Part shown: positions 11,307 to 22,539 of the stretch, piece by piece
How positions within the stretch are numbered: position 1 is the stretch's first letter
How the letters are laid out: the number at the start of each line of letters is the position of its first letter
DNA from: Periplaneta americana
Taxonomy: Eukaryota > Arthropoda > Insecta > Blattodea > Blattidae
Assembly (NCBI RefSeq): GCF_040183065.1
Contig: NW_027185499.1
Span: 1,612,001 to 1,676,000 of the forward strand
Length of the DNA: 64,000 nucleotides
Reading direction: 5' to 3'
The notes under the pieces: generated by a model
Told to the model about the DNA's origin: nothing
Databases searched by the model: none
What the model saw: only the letters and a program-made list of their open reading frames with translations
Translations under genes and position numbers: made by a program

Positions 11307-11640
11307 ATGTGTAAATTTTGTAATTGTGAGGTCTCGTGGGAAAGAAGAGATACTGTTGAGAAAGATTCGAAGTTGGTAAAACATGCATCGGCAATTAATT
11401 TTCGCAAGGAAGACGAACAATCTCTTGTGCTGACTTCTATTGCCACTTGTTTTTGCAGTGTGCAAAACAAAAAGAAAACTTGCGAATATCTGGGAAAAAG
11501 TGTTGTAAAGACTTTATAAAAATGAACATACCAATTTCCAAGCTCGAAAACGAACAATGTGAAAATACTGAAAAATTCAATTGAAAGCACCGATTTTCCC
11601 ATTTGAAAATCCCACATTTTGCACTTTGAACTCAACAAAA
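11307..11640 (+). pseudogene. possible hAT N-terminal (BED-like finger) fragment
   Basis: The frame 11307-11519 starts MCKFCNCEVSWERRDTVEKD and continues with KHASAINFRK, resembling a C..C...W...DTV..H...KH BED-type finger with one His replaced. After a stop, an adjacent segment reads MNIPISKLEN (about 11523), like the N-P-L-KL segment that follows BED fingers in hAT and CGGBP1-like proteins. No catalytic domain follows. The match is by eye and the fragment is short. Confidence 0.35.
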
Positions 11641-13104
11641 AATTCCAGTCTCTAACGATTCAGAATGCTTTATGGTTGCTGGGTCGTTAGTAGTCAATAA
11701 CATTTAAGCTGTGCTCATGTTTGAATCTAAATCCACACAGCAATCAAGTCTTCAAAAGGCTTGTTTTTTAAGATCCGATGCATGCGAGGTGAGAGACCAC
11801 ACTATACGAGCAATAGTGAGTGGTTTGTAAAGTTAAGAGGTGCGCAGTCAGAAGTGCGTTCCACCTTGATTGTCTCAAATTCGGCAATCCTGAGTATGAG
11901 GCTTTTACATGAGGTGGGTCCTTCATCTTTCCAGGCAAGAAATGTTTATCATCAGAAAGATTGTCAAGGGGTGACAGTACAAAAGTTCATGTCAGTTCAC
12001 ATCATGTTTCAACCAAGCTATCACTGGTGAGAGAACAACAGGATGGAGTCTGCAATAGATCGCCTACCAAGAAAAGTTTATCTTCTGAGAGAACACTAAG
12101 TCTGCCAGAGATACGTACATGATACCGAATCTCTTACAGTCCAAATAGAAACAGTAAGATTAAACATGCAAAATACATTCGATACCCTCAGTCAAGTACT
12201 TAGTTATGTCAATATTCTAGAATCTGACATAAGAGATCTAAAAGACAACTCTTCACTTAAAAATTACATGTGTTTGCTAGTAGCTAACAGAAATTCCTCC
12301 AGTGTCTTGACATGGTAGTGTGGTGCAAAAAACCGAACTTTCAAAAATTCAAATTCCCACAAGGCTAATATTATGCATTAATGTGTAAAACAAGCACAAA
12401 AAATTTCATTAAAATATTACCATTTACAAGTTGCTCCAGAGGTGAGAAGTTTATAATGTGTAACATAGTGAAAGAAAAAAGTCAGAGCAGCTTTTGAAGG
12501 AGTAGAAAACTCTTATCAGTGTTTGGATAAAAGTTATAGAAGGAACTGTTTCTATTCATCTTCGTCAATGTCTCATTGTACTTTTGGAACAGGTTGATAG
12601 TGCGTTCTGTCGTGTCATTTACTACTTTCGTCTAAGAGGAGCAATCACGAAGTTCCTTGAAAACCACTCTGTAGGAAGTCTGTGCAGGAAAGATTGAGAT
12701 TTGTCTCTTCCTATTTCAATCTTCAAATAAATAACCGGTTCTTAATGTTACAGGATTCTCCAATTTCAGGTTTTCCAATTTAGCCATGGTCTGTAGTCAT
12801 TGAGGAGTATCAGGTTTCTGTGGAGGCTGCAAGTTTGTTACTATATTTTCCTTTTTTGCTGGTTTAACGAATTGAGTCCACAACAGACCACATTATCTAA
12901 AGCCTGTTTAGTAAATGATGATGATGTTGATGATGATGATTTTTCTTTTTCTCTGTGGTCACTTGGTCATCAAAAAAGCAACTAGATGCTCAGAGAGAAA
13001 CCAAAGATGTTGGCAAAATGCCATAATAGCCTATAATTGTTCTTTCTTATCTACAGTTTGGTTGGGATATTTCTTATGGAGAGTAAGAAGCTTGTGGACT
13101 TTGA
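11641..13104. other. no gene recognised; GAT-rich patch at 12917-12941
   Basis: Several short open frames lack recognisable motifs. GAT/GTT trinucleotides at 12917-12941 give a poly-Asp-like frame and are best read as a microsatellite. The last bases (13105-13111, ATACCAA) are the left target duplication of the P element. Confidence 0.4.
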
Positions 13105-13408
13105 ATACCAACAAATACTCTCTAACATTAATACTGGAAAGCTTCCCTGTTTAGCATTGCAAGCGGCGGCGAAAAGTAACAATGCTGCCATCTAGTGGCT
13201 TGAAATGTTCACACACTCTGTGCGCCGTGCTGGATTACGTGAGGAAAAGAGGAGAGGTGTGCATTTGATTTCAATAAGAAGCTGCAAAGCAATAAATAGT
13301 ATACTTTAGAGTCACTTTGTTCATAACATGTTTAATTAATAACAAATTACAAAGTTATTAGAATAGAAATGAATTGATAAATTCTCATATTTTCAAATTT
13401 GATGAAAT

Positions 13409-16400
13409 TTAGTTATGCATGACTTTAGCAGCTTTCATACATCGCTTGTTTTGTTTTTTAGCTGTATGGTTGTCCATTTTATTTTTGCTGTAACAATTTA
13501 TTAACACATTGAAATATTTATCAATGAAGACATTGGCACAGTCACTGCAAATGGACATGTTAACAGGGAGCACTACCATTTTAACTAGTTCTTTTTTTAC
13601 ACCAATTCTAGTTTTATAAATAACATGATCAATTTCTTTAAAAACATCAGAACACAATTGGCTGAGCATTAGAGAAACATCATTAGGAAAAACAATTTTT
13701 GAATCTTTACAGTATTTTTTATTTGCGATGTGCATTGTTACGTCATTGTTGGGGTTTTCTTTACAAGATAAATTTCTTCGACAAATTTCGTGATTTATTC
13801 TGCTACACACCCAACCTACAACATAAGCCCTTGCATTTTCTTGCAACACGGTTTCTTCATTTGTATGCTGTACATTTTTGTCATCAACAGTTACATCCAA
13901 ATCAGAGACATCTGTAATGCCTGGACTGCAAATATTCAATTTAGCTGCCTCGATATCTTCTTTCTTGAGTAAGAAAGAAGAAACGTCAGCTTCACAGTTG
14001 CTTGTTTCAGGAGGACTTAGGAATTGTTTCGTCATGGTTGCCCGAATTGTAGCTCTAAACTTCGATTAGTCTGGAGTTACGTTGTTTCCACCTTTAGATC
14101 GAATAATAGAAGAGAGATTTTCTATGCAGCCTTGTGTTAATCTTCTTGTTATTAAAAATTTAAATCCATAATTATAATGCAATTCTTTCCATAGCAGTTT
14201 TAAAGATTGTAAATTTTCTAGCCAGCCATTTATACATCTTGGGTTCATTTTCCTATTGTTTATTACCTGAATATTTCCAAATGTTTTTTTCTATTTCATT
14301 AAAAAAATTCCAGTGTGTGGAATTTTCACTTAGTGGCCTATTTAAGGCTTTACTAGTTTGGAAACTAGAAGAGTTAAAACAATCAAAAGCTTTATCCATA
14401 AACAGGATGAAGTCTGCAGTAGGTTGAGCCTCCTCTGGTAACTGAATTTTATGAGTGATGCCATAGCTTTTCCTACAGAATGACTTAATAACTGTGTAGC
14501 AAGGCACACTCGCATCGGTGTGAATGCTGGTAGATTCAAGTGATTAAGTTTTACTTTAGGACAAAGTCGGGGATTCATATCTTTATCTATAAAATAAAGT
14601 TTTTCTAGGTATTCCCACTTAATTAATTTATCAAATAGCTTAAAATTATAATGTTTTAAATTATTCCTTACTCTCTTAATCAAATGTGGTGTATCATGAA
14701 ACAAATAAATTTTTTCACCATCGTGTTCAAAATAAGGCTGTACTTCATTACATCCAAGCAGTCTTCTCGATTTAGTGTTGTTCGATCCTTGGTCTGAAAC
14801 AATCACTTTAGGGATAAATCCCGTATCTTTTATTTTATTTATTACATCAAGCAGATGTGATTTTAAAATCTCTGCAGGCATGGCATCTTTCAATAGAAAA
14901 TAACCAATGGTTTGCTTAAAATTTTTACACATTCCTCGAATCATAAAAACCATTGCTTGGTTTGCAAGTGGTACCTCTGAATCTTTTACATTAGTTTGAG
15001 ATTGTTGGTTAGGGCTGTGTATACCCAATTCAATGAATCCCTAAAAAATGTCCACTTTAGCATTGTACGTTAGGCCTATATTTTCCTTCAAATACATTTC
15101 ATCTACAATAATTGTTACTACCTTTTCATTTAGTGGCAGCATTCCAGACTTTACTTTTAATAATTGTAAAATGGTGGGATTTATACCGGGGCCTATACCA
15201 AATCCATGAAGCCAATTTCGGAGAGATCTGACTGTTGGCAAACACAATTTTCTCCTTAAAAATCTGTAGCCCTGAGGTGAGCAATAATGGAGTGCAATGC
15301 AAAACTTTTATCGTAACTGGAATACCGCCTTCCCATTTTTTTCTTTCTTTTTAAACGCACTTGCGACATAATGAATTCATCATTAGAAACAATTTTGATT
15401 AAATCAGTATTTGAACTGGTTGTCTTCAGAGCTCTAACTTCCGCCCGAAGAGATGAAATAATTTTTTTGTGTTTAGATACCAACTTTTGAGCTGGAATCA
15501 ATTTCTTAGAAAGTGTCTTTATCTGAAGATCTTGAGCCATCTTTGACCTTTTAGGATTTCTTGCATCTTAAAAAATAAACAGGGACTTAATTTAGTGAAA
15601 TATTAATAAAGTCTTGAAAGTCTAGGGCTAGGTAAATAATATTTTCTGAATAACTAACTGAATCAGTTTTTATGAGAAAACATGAGTTCACACACTTTCT
15701 TCACAAAATCAATAATTCGTATTTTTATGTTGCGTATCACAATATGCGTCTATTTAGTTTGAAAAAGTCATGACTTTCAGTATTTTGTATGGAGAAACTA
15801 TAAAGAAATTGTGTTTGGTATGATGGAAGTAAAGTAGTTTTATGCAGTTTAATAACTGATTCACTTAGCACAGAGAACATGTTATTGCTAATGTACTATC
15901 TGATTATGAGGTACCTGGTAGAGGACTATCGTCGTTTCTGTCTGGAATCGGAGAACCTGTCGCCTCCTCGATGGAAGGTCTAATGCGTTTCTTTGGGGAC
16001 CTTCGCGGTTCTTTCATTGTACTTTGACCCATATTTTCGGAAGAAGGCGCTGTTAAATTCAGTGAAGGAATAGCTGTTCTCTTCAGTCTGTTATTAAAAA
16101 AATATATTAAAAATTAACAGGTCTATGACTCATTTGAAACTTCGGTACTTTTCCAATTACACCTTATTTTTACTTACTCCTGACTTTTCAAATTAGGGTT
16201 ATTGAAGTCCGATAATCTAAAGTGATCTGAACTATTCTGTGATTTTTGTACAGATACTCTGTTCCTCTAGTTTTAAACGTTTCGTCTAGGTCTTGTCTTT
16301 TACATTTATTTACCCATATGGCACATCTATAAGACAAAAACAAATAACAGTAATAATAATAATAATGATATGATGATGATGATGATGATGGTGAGGACAC

Positions 16401-16778
16401 GAGACCTGTCATGTGAATCGTGCAAGTGGGAAAAGAATGAGCTAACAGAAAGAGAGTTTGTTTCATGATTAAAATTATACGAATCTACTGACACGAAAGT
16501 TCATCTCAGACTAATTATCTTCCTTCTCCATACCCATTGGTGAGAGCCACAACACATGATAAGGTCACAGAACAAGTTATCTACTGACTCTACTGTAATA
16601 ATCATCATCATCCTGTGGCAGAAAAGTAATAGACTACTTGTATTTACATGACTACTCACTCACCTACTCACTTCGGAAATCTGAAGAACGATCTAGCATC
16701 TTTTTGCCAAGCGTAGTTTTTACAGAAGAACACAGAACAAACAATTCCACTTTCCCTGACATGTTGTGGGACAGCCAT
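13409..16778 (-). pseudogene. P-element transposase (THAP type), four exons, decayed
   Basis: Exon 1 (16778-16672) starts MAVPQHV and holds the first zinc ligands CSVFFC and FRFPK. Exon 2 (16326-16178) continues KCAIWVNKCKRQDL, then SDHFRLSDF after a 2-bp loss that removes the third Cys. Exon 3 (16087-15915) is the ELKRTAIPSLNL linker. Exon 4 starts at 15566. All introns (345, 90 and 348 bp) begin GT, end AG and keep phase. Exon 4 has a coiled coil (15520-15420), GRRYSS.DKSFAL, RSLRNWL, VDEMYLKENIG, ANQAMVFMIRG, VSDQGSNN, FHDTPHLIKRVRNN, FDCFNSSSF, NGWLE, GFKFLITRRL and a C-terminal CxxC. Stops lie at 15041-15043 and 14066-14068; frameshifts near 15300, 14430 and 14265. The product would be a nuclear DNA transposase, now inactive. 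Confidence 0.9.
16348..16391. repeat. AAT/GAT trinucleotide microsatellite in P-element intron 1
   Basis: AATAATAATAATGATATGATGATGATGATGATGATG-type run on the plus strand. It lies just upstream of the exon 2 acceptor side and does not disturb the splice site. Confidence 0.9.
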
Positions 16779-17280
16779 GAGAATAATCCTTACGACTTAC
16801 ACCACGTGTTGAAGTACAAAACTCTTGTTAGATGCAGTTTACCGCGCTATGTGCCACGTTATCCTCACTGTCAACATTCCCTGCTGCTAGATAGCACTGA
16901 TGAGTCATTCGCCTCTCTTATCGTGAACTGTCCAGTATTAATGTTAGAGAGTATTTGATACCAATAGATGCTTTGTTCCACTCTCTAATGTTATCTAGTG
17001 TCTCAGCAATGGCTCCAGCTACAAATACTGTTGCACAATCTGGAAGACTGACTCTATCCAAGGCACTGACTACTTTAGGTGACTGGAATATGTTGTTAGG
17101 GACACTAGGTGTGAGGAGGGAACCTTTGAAGAAAGTAATAATGTTGAAAATCAAGATAATGGTTCAGACAGTCGATATGCATTCTTGCTATCAGATGTAC
17201 TAGGTGATTAACATGATGAAGAGGGTCGGTTGCTCTTCCTTTCATGGATATAAATTCACTTCTTCATGTCCACCAAGTTA

Positions 17281-17690
17281 GTGCTGTGGTAATGCGACTG
17301 CATTCAAACTAGCCGGCTCAGGTTCGATTCTCAGCAGGTTCAGAAATTTTCATGTAAGATTTCTACCTCGGGACTAGGAGAGATGGTGGTGCACAACTTT
17401 TACTCAATAAATTGTGCAGCAGTATGCCTGAATTAAATCCCAAATCTCTCCACGTGCATATGAAAAGAAGGCATATGTCACTGTTGATAGAGATTCACCC
17501 ATCGGATGGGGACATTAAGACTGGTGGTCCCCTGGGTGCTATCAACAGGAGTAGGCTACGTGTCAGCACCGGGTTTCCCCCTTTCTTTCTTCCTCACCTT
17601 TGTCATCGTCCTCATCATTTCCTACACTACACTTACACATATACTCACTCTAATACACAACGTAACTCTTAACAGATACACATTATGCAT
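17281..17690 (+). mobile_element. tRNA-headed SINE
   Basis: A B-box-like GGTTCGATTCTCAGC (about 17322-17336) stands near the start, downstream of a weak A-box-like region. The body then runs through GTGCACAACTTTTACTCAAT, GATGGGGACATTAAGACTGG and TGTCAGCACCGGGTTTCCCCC, to CT/CA-rich sequence. I recognise this kind of body as a very common insect SINE. It is non-coding; the frames 17412-17775 are by-products. End boundary approximate. Confidence 0.65.
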
Positions 17691-17699
17691 ATTGTGGTC

Positions 17700-18163
17700 T
17701 GTCGAAGTGGTGTGCAACTTGAAAATGGATCACAGTCCTGTCATCTATCCGCGGTATGCAAAATCACGCAAGTGAAGTGGGTAGGCATTAGACACACACA
17801 GATTTCACTTCTTCGTACCGAGCTCTGGTTTCTTTTGCAGCTGTTTGAGATCACTACCTTCCATGCTACTTCAAAATACTTTTCTCTTTGCTTTTCAAGA
17901 AACATCTGGCCCTCCTTATTTCCAGTCTCTTTCATTGCATATGTCAAACAACTTGCCCAGATCTCTTTAATGTGTTTTGTTTCATTATATTACTTCCTTG
18001 CTGTCTAGCTCTTTTTTTAGATCCAGATATTTATCATAGTTTGGGAAGTTTCTTAACACACAAATCTATTCACAGAGTTGGAATCCTTGCATGCTCCCTT
18101 AGGTCAATTTGTAAGTATGTTGGAGGGGCTAGTCTTTGTCCAAGTGATGAAACTGTACACTTG
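17700..18163. other. no gene recognised
   Basis: Frames of about 60-107 codons exist but are rich in Phe/Leu/Cys with no family motif; I read them as chance. Confidence 0.4.
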
Positions 18164-18636
18164 GACAGTGGCGTGCAGTGACCATTCAGACAGCCGAAGC
18201 ACTGAATATTATAATTGTTAGATAAATAATAGTAAATCAAGGGGCTTGCCTTGATAAAATCACAACTGATAATAATTTAAAAGAACATATATTAAAATAA
18301 GTAGACCTAATATCAATTTAAATTTCTTAAAGCTACCATTATACAACATTTGATATAAAATAACAAGCTTCTGGCTTTAAACTCACCCTTGGCACTTCTC
18401 ACAGTAAGATCAACGGAACTGAAATTCAATCCTTCTCTCCTGGGAAGCAAATTTGGTAACCACCTCATCAAAGAACTCTTTTTTTCTTCCTGAGTTCTCC
18501 TAGTAGGCATACTTCAATTGGAATAATTCCAACATGAGATAGTCTCTCTTCTCCAGTAGAATTTCGAGAGTAGCTTTTGATTCTCTTCAGCATTGAAAAC
18601 GACCTTTCTACTAAAGACGTACTCACAGGAATTGTA
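18164..18636 (-). pseudogene. hAT-2 transposase, C-terminal half (split by Tc1 element)
   Basis: The element's terminal CAGTGGCGTGCAGTGACC starts at 18164, close to the hAT-1 end CAGTGGCGTATACTGG at 26022. On the minus strand from 18636 the coding part reads TIPVSTSLVERSFSMLKRIK, then SYSRNSTGEERLSHVGI. This is the hAT C-terminal dimerisation domain, as in ZMYM1-like proteins. The N-terminal half lies at 22540-22985, on the other side of a 3.9-kb insertion. Removing the insertion and one TA joins the two halves in frame (LLC then TIPVS), so the insertion happened while the reading frame was still open at this point. Confidence 0.8.
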
Positions 18637-19195
18637 CAGTCACGGAAGAAAAATCTGGCCGATGAGCAGCAAAACTCATAATGTTACTTATGCCGGTTTT
18701 GTTGTGATTATCACAGTACAGAGTGTCTAAGAGAGATAGTGTTTACCTCCCTTCGAAGTTCCTGGGCTAGGAAGGAGAGGCTTTCGGACTCTTTCTGTTC
18801 AGAATGTCTAATAGGGACACTATTGACTTCCCCTCATAGCTGCTACGCTTCGAGAGACTGACGTTCGGAATGGTTTTGTTTAAAGTCTATAATATACTGT
18901 ATTTGTATAATTGCAATGTTTGTTGTGTTTTAGTCGACATATAGAAAGTTGTTTTGCCATTGGTTTTGCCATTGCGGATATGAAGAATGTTGTTAATGTA
19001 ATTTTTATCCCCTATGTTCGTCTGTCTTCACTCTACAGGCATACTACGTTTATGATTTATGACCACTGTATAGCCTACTTCGTGTTTTTTCTAGAGTCCT
19101 AGACACGTGACCCTGCCCATCTTTACCAACAGATTTTGTCTATAAATAGCCACAACCACTTCGAAAATCATCATTAGTTTTTCAGTTCGATAGCT

Positions 19196-20198
19196 ATGGA
19201 CGTCAAAGCCAAAGTAATTGCACTGATCGAGGAAGGCAGATTTAGTGCGGCGCAAGCTGGAGAACGCTATGGAGTTGCGACTAGAATAGTGTCCAGATGG
19301 TGAGCGCAGTATCAAGAGCAAAGATACGTAACTCGTAAACCTTTTAGCGGAAGACCCAAGGCATCAACATCACAACAAGATCTTATGTTAATAGAACGTT
19401 CGAGGCACTTTCCATTTCACACTTCTAAAATGCTTGTTGCCGACACGGGATTTCCTGCTTCCAACAGAACGGCTTCTAAAAGGCTCAATGGTGCCAATAT
19501 TGTGCCGAGAAGAGTGGCGGTAAAGTTCTGACTGAAGACCATCGAATTGATCGTGTCGCATTTTGCCAAATGCATTACAACTATCCATGGCAAGAGGTCA
19601 TCGTTTCGAATGAGAAAGTGTTTATGAACCACAGCACAGGGCCAGTGCAAGTATATCGACCGAAACAATCCAAGAGATTTGACCCTGAATATGTGGTCCA
19701 GAGGCAACGCATTGGTCGTTTGTCCATGTCGATGTGGGGATGGATTTCTGGTTATGGTGGCGGCGCGCTATGGAGGATTCATGGGCATATGAATGGGCAT
19801 CAGTACACCAATATACTGGAAAATGTGATGCTACCTAGTGTGCGTGTGTTTCAGCCCAAAAACAAAATAAAATTCCAACACGACTTTTCTTCCGTACACA
19901 CATGTGTTGCCGTGTAGCGGTGGTTCAACATTCACAGGGATGATGTTGTAGAGGTTCCATGGGTGCCAAAAAGTCCTGACTTAAATCCCATAGAAAATGT
20001 GGGGCGGAAGTGTAACACGGTGTTAATGAACAACTACAGGGTCGGCGTCCTAGGTATACGGACGAATTGTGGGATCTCGTTTCAGATGCTTGGGATGATG
20101 TTGCATTGTCAGATAGATATATCCACAACCTTGTTAATTCTGTACATAGAAGAATGGATACAGTGAACAATGCCAATGGTTTCTGGACAGATTATTAA
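19196..20198 (+). pseudogene. Tc1-like transposase relic (DDE type)
   Basis: The start at 19196 gives MDVKAKVIALIEEGRFSAAQ, an N-terminal helix-turn-helix (ERYGVATRIVSRW). A TGA follows at 19301-19303, then GRPKAST (minor-groove/linker type). A frameshift near 19530 leads to EVIVSNEKVF, where the first catalytic Asp is Asn. Next come a second site in FQHDFSSVHT (Asp kept) and a third in SPDLNPIENV (Glu kept). There is a stop at 19915-19917 and a frameshift near 20030; the C-terminus (YTDELWDLVSDAW) continues in another frame to a stop at 20196-20198. The enzyme would cut and paste its own element at TA sites; this copy cannot work. Confidence 0.85.
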
Positions 20199-20722
20199 GT
20201 CCAGAAGGAAACTATTGTATATCACTAGAGCTACATAGAAAGAAGAACATTTTAATTTGTGATAAAAAGAACATTCAATATTAATTATTTTACTTCAGGA
20301 ATGTATATTTTCCCTTATTTTCAGAACTAAAGTAAATACTGTAGGTTTAAAAATAGAATAAATAAATGAGTTATAGTAAACCGCTTATATAATCAAACGT
20401 TTCCTTAAATCGCACAAAAATTATTTCTAATTAACAAATCTATTTATGTTCCTCTTTCGTCACTATTATTAATTGTTTACCTAAATTAATTTATATATAT
20501 TTATTTCAATTTATTTTAATGTTCACTTATACCGTTTGTATTGGATTACTTCAATCAATTTATATTTATTCTACTTTATCTGACTGTTGACTTCTATATC
20601 GTCTTAGAACGAAGTTCCTATGTATTGTATCTTTCTCAATTTTGTTTACTCTTCGTCATATTGGCAGTCTGTTTTGCCAGGAAGATATTAAAATAAGAAT
20701 AAACCATAAATAAATGTAGTAT

Positions 20723-21064
20723 GAATAATTTCAAGGGGAAATTGTTCCGGGGCCGGGTATCGATCCCAGGACCTCTGGTTGAACGTACCAGCGCTCTACC
20801 ACTGAGCTACCCGGGAACTCCACTCGACACCGTCTCAACCTTTCCCTTTATATCCACACAACTCGCATGGGCTGATGAAACGCCAGAGACCCACAACGAG
20901 TACACACAAGCTCTGTGTGACTTGGAATTGTGGTTTTCTGTTAACGTACACAGTAACGTATATATTATGCAAATCTAGTCTTTCAGGTGAAGCTCCCTGT
21001 AAAGCAGATTTGAATAATTTCAATTCTGCTTTACAGGGAGCTTCACCTGAAAGACTAGATTTGC
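20723..21064 (+). mobile_element. tRNA-related SINE-1 with terminal hairpin and 14-bp target duplication
   Basis: ATAAATGTAGTATG flanks the insertion at 20709-20722 and 21065-21078. The head starts AATAATTTCAAGGGGAAATT and contains, on the minus strand, a tRNA-like A box (TAGCTCAGTGGTAGAGC) and B box (GGATCGATACC). The tail forms a near-perfect hairpin: GCAAATCTAGTCTTTCAGG (from about 20969) is mirrored by the reverse complement ending near 21064, with a loop around 21010-21024 that repeats the head motif TTGAATAATTTCAA. This looks like a partial inverted second SINE copy joined at the tail. A related copy is split at 25782-28870. Confidence 0.8.
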
Positions 21065-21399
21065 ATAAATGTAGTATGTCTATAGCAGCTGTGCCCAATA
21101 CTAAAGTTTCAAACTTAAAATTAAAAAAAAATATTTGAACAGACCTGTATTATTAATTAATATAAATTACAATAATCACTAATTAGCAAGACATTTATGT
21201 AAATAATTTATTATTGGACGATGTCTGTGGCCCTCCAATAATATATTTTTTTTAATATTGGCCCGCAGTATTCATAAGGTTGAGCATCCCTGGTCTATAG
21301 ACTAAAGAGAGACGAACAGAGGAGATGATAATGAAATCAGTAACATTCCTCATACCCGCAATGGTAAAAACAATGAAATAACAAATTTCTGTAGAATAT

Positions 21400-22267
21400 A
21401 ATATAACATAAATATTTATTTTTTATTCAGACTAAATGACTTATCAGTGTTTTAAAGAAGATCAATAAAATTTATAAAATATATATTCATTGAAGTTGAG
21501 GTTAAAATAATGCTAACGTTTTGCGCCTATTGGCATCTTCAGGCACTTGAGCCAACAATATCATGTGATACATTAATTTACAGTAAAAGGCATGGCTGTT
21601 GAATATATACATTAATCAATCTTAAAACTAACAGATTAAAATCATTTGTGCAAATTAAATGATAAACTATAGTTGAGTTAATTATTGTTTTGATATGTAT
21701 GATAGTTGAATTAATTATCCTCATCTCTACTTAAATTTACGACAATAATTAAAACAACTATAGGACACAAAGATTAAATTGTAGATTTAAAATGGATTCA
21801 AATAAAATAAAATATTACCTTGTAATAAAAATTGATTACTTCTATAATGTCTTATTAATGCTTACATTTGATCGTATAATTTTACCAATTACTGGTATGT
21901 GCCGTTATTGATGTAATTATATGTATTATAATGATATAATCTTATGGTTCTTATTGATTCCAATATTAAACTTCATATTGAGTGGACGTCGAAATAATTT
22001 CAGATGGTTGAAACGTAGAATGCAGGTATGACTTTCAACAGGAAGTTGAGCTGTTCATGATGCAATTCGTTCTATAATATATACGTATCGTAAGTAACTA
22101 ATATAAAATATTGCTCAAATGCCTAAAGGTGGTAATAGGCGAAAACGTTAGCATTATTTTAACCTTTAACTTCAATGAATATTTATATTTATACATTTTA
22201 TTGATCTTTTTTTAAAACACTGATAAGTCATTTAGACTGAATAACAAATAAATATTTATGTTATATT
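21400..22267. mobile_element. fold-back element with about 145-bp inverted arms
   Basis: Arms 21400-21545 and 22122-22267 are inverted copies, starting AATATAACATAAATATTTATT and reading through CTAAATGACTTATCAGTGTTTT and GGTTAAAATAATGCTAACG. The inner end of the left arm has CTGAAGATGCCAATAGGCG.AAAACGTTAGC on the minus strand, one of the ribozyme-like motifs. The right arm has a degraded version on the plus strand. The central 570 bp is AT-rich and non-coding. It lies inside the Tc1 element. No clear target duplication was found. Confidence 0.7.
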
Positions 22268-22539
22268 GTATTGTATATTGACTTATCTGAAAATTACTAC
22301 TACAATGCTTACTAAGAAAATTTTTGTAGGCCTATGTCGACAAGAACACAAGAGTTTCAACCTTATGGAATGTGAACAGAAACAGTCCGAAATCCTCTCC
22401 TTCCGAGACCAGCAACGTTGGGGGGGAGTAAACAGTATCCCTCTTAGATACTCTGTACTGTGATAATTACAAAAAAACCGGCGTAAGTAACATTACGAGT
22501 TTTGCTGCTCATCGGCCAGATTTTTCTTCTGTGACTGTA

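Larger units (their letters stand above)
13112..16957 (-). mobile_element. complete P element, 3846 bp, with TIRs and target duplication
   Basis: The two ends are perfect 27-bp inverted repeats: 13112-13138, beginning CAAATACTCTCTAACATTAA, and its exact reverse complement at 16931-16957. Directly outside both stands ATACCAA (13105-13111 and 16958-16964), a 7-bp target duplication. P elements normally give 8 bp, so one base may have been lost or the ends mis-set by one. Subterminal DNA on both sides shares a diverged GC.(A)TCTAG...GAATGTT block. The interior carries one THAP/P-transposase gene on the minus strand. Perfect ends with a decayed gene suggest that the copy was mobilised in trans or moved before the gene decayed. 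Confidence 0.9.
18637..22537. mobile_element. Tc1-type element inserted at TA, with long inverted repeats
   Basis: The left end CAGTCACGGAAGAAAAATCT (18637) and the right end (reverse complement CAGTCACAGAAGAAAAATCT, ending 22537) are flanked by TA (18635-18636; 22538-22539). The inverted repeats are at least 160 bp, reading through GGCCGATGAGCAGCAAAACT and ATTATCACAGTACAGAGT. The left repeat also holds an internal GTCTAA...GGGA(C/T)A..T direct repeat, an IR/DR-like arrangement. Inside are a Tc1-type transposase relic (19196-20198), a SINE (20723-21064) and a fold-back element (21400-22267). Without these later insertions the element would be about 2.7 kb. Confidence 0.8.

Noticed and set aside
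16979-16997. A second P-element end (CTCTCTAATGTTA)
   Set aside because: Only a short word is shared with the terminal repeat and it lies outside the target duplication.
17741-18181. Overlapping frames of 68-107 codons
   Set aside because: No family motif, hydrophobic low-complexity composition and no conservation evidence available.
20745-20820. Possible tRNA gene
   Set aside because: A and B boxes are present, but the segment is part of a SINE with target duplications, and the same sequence recurs at 25.8 kb.
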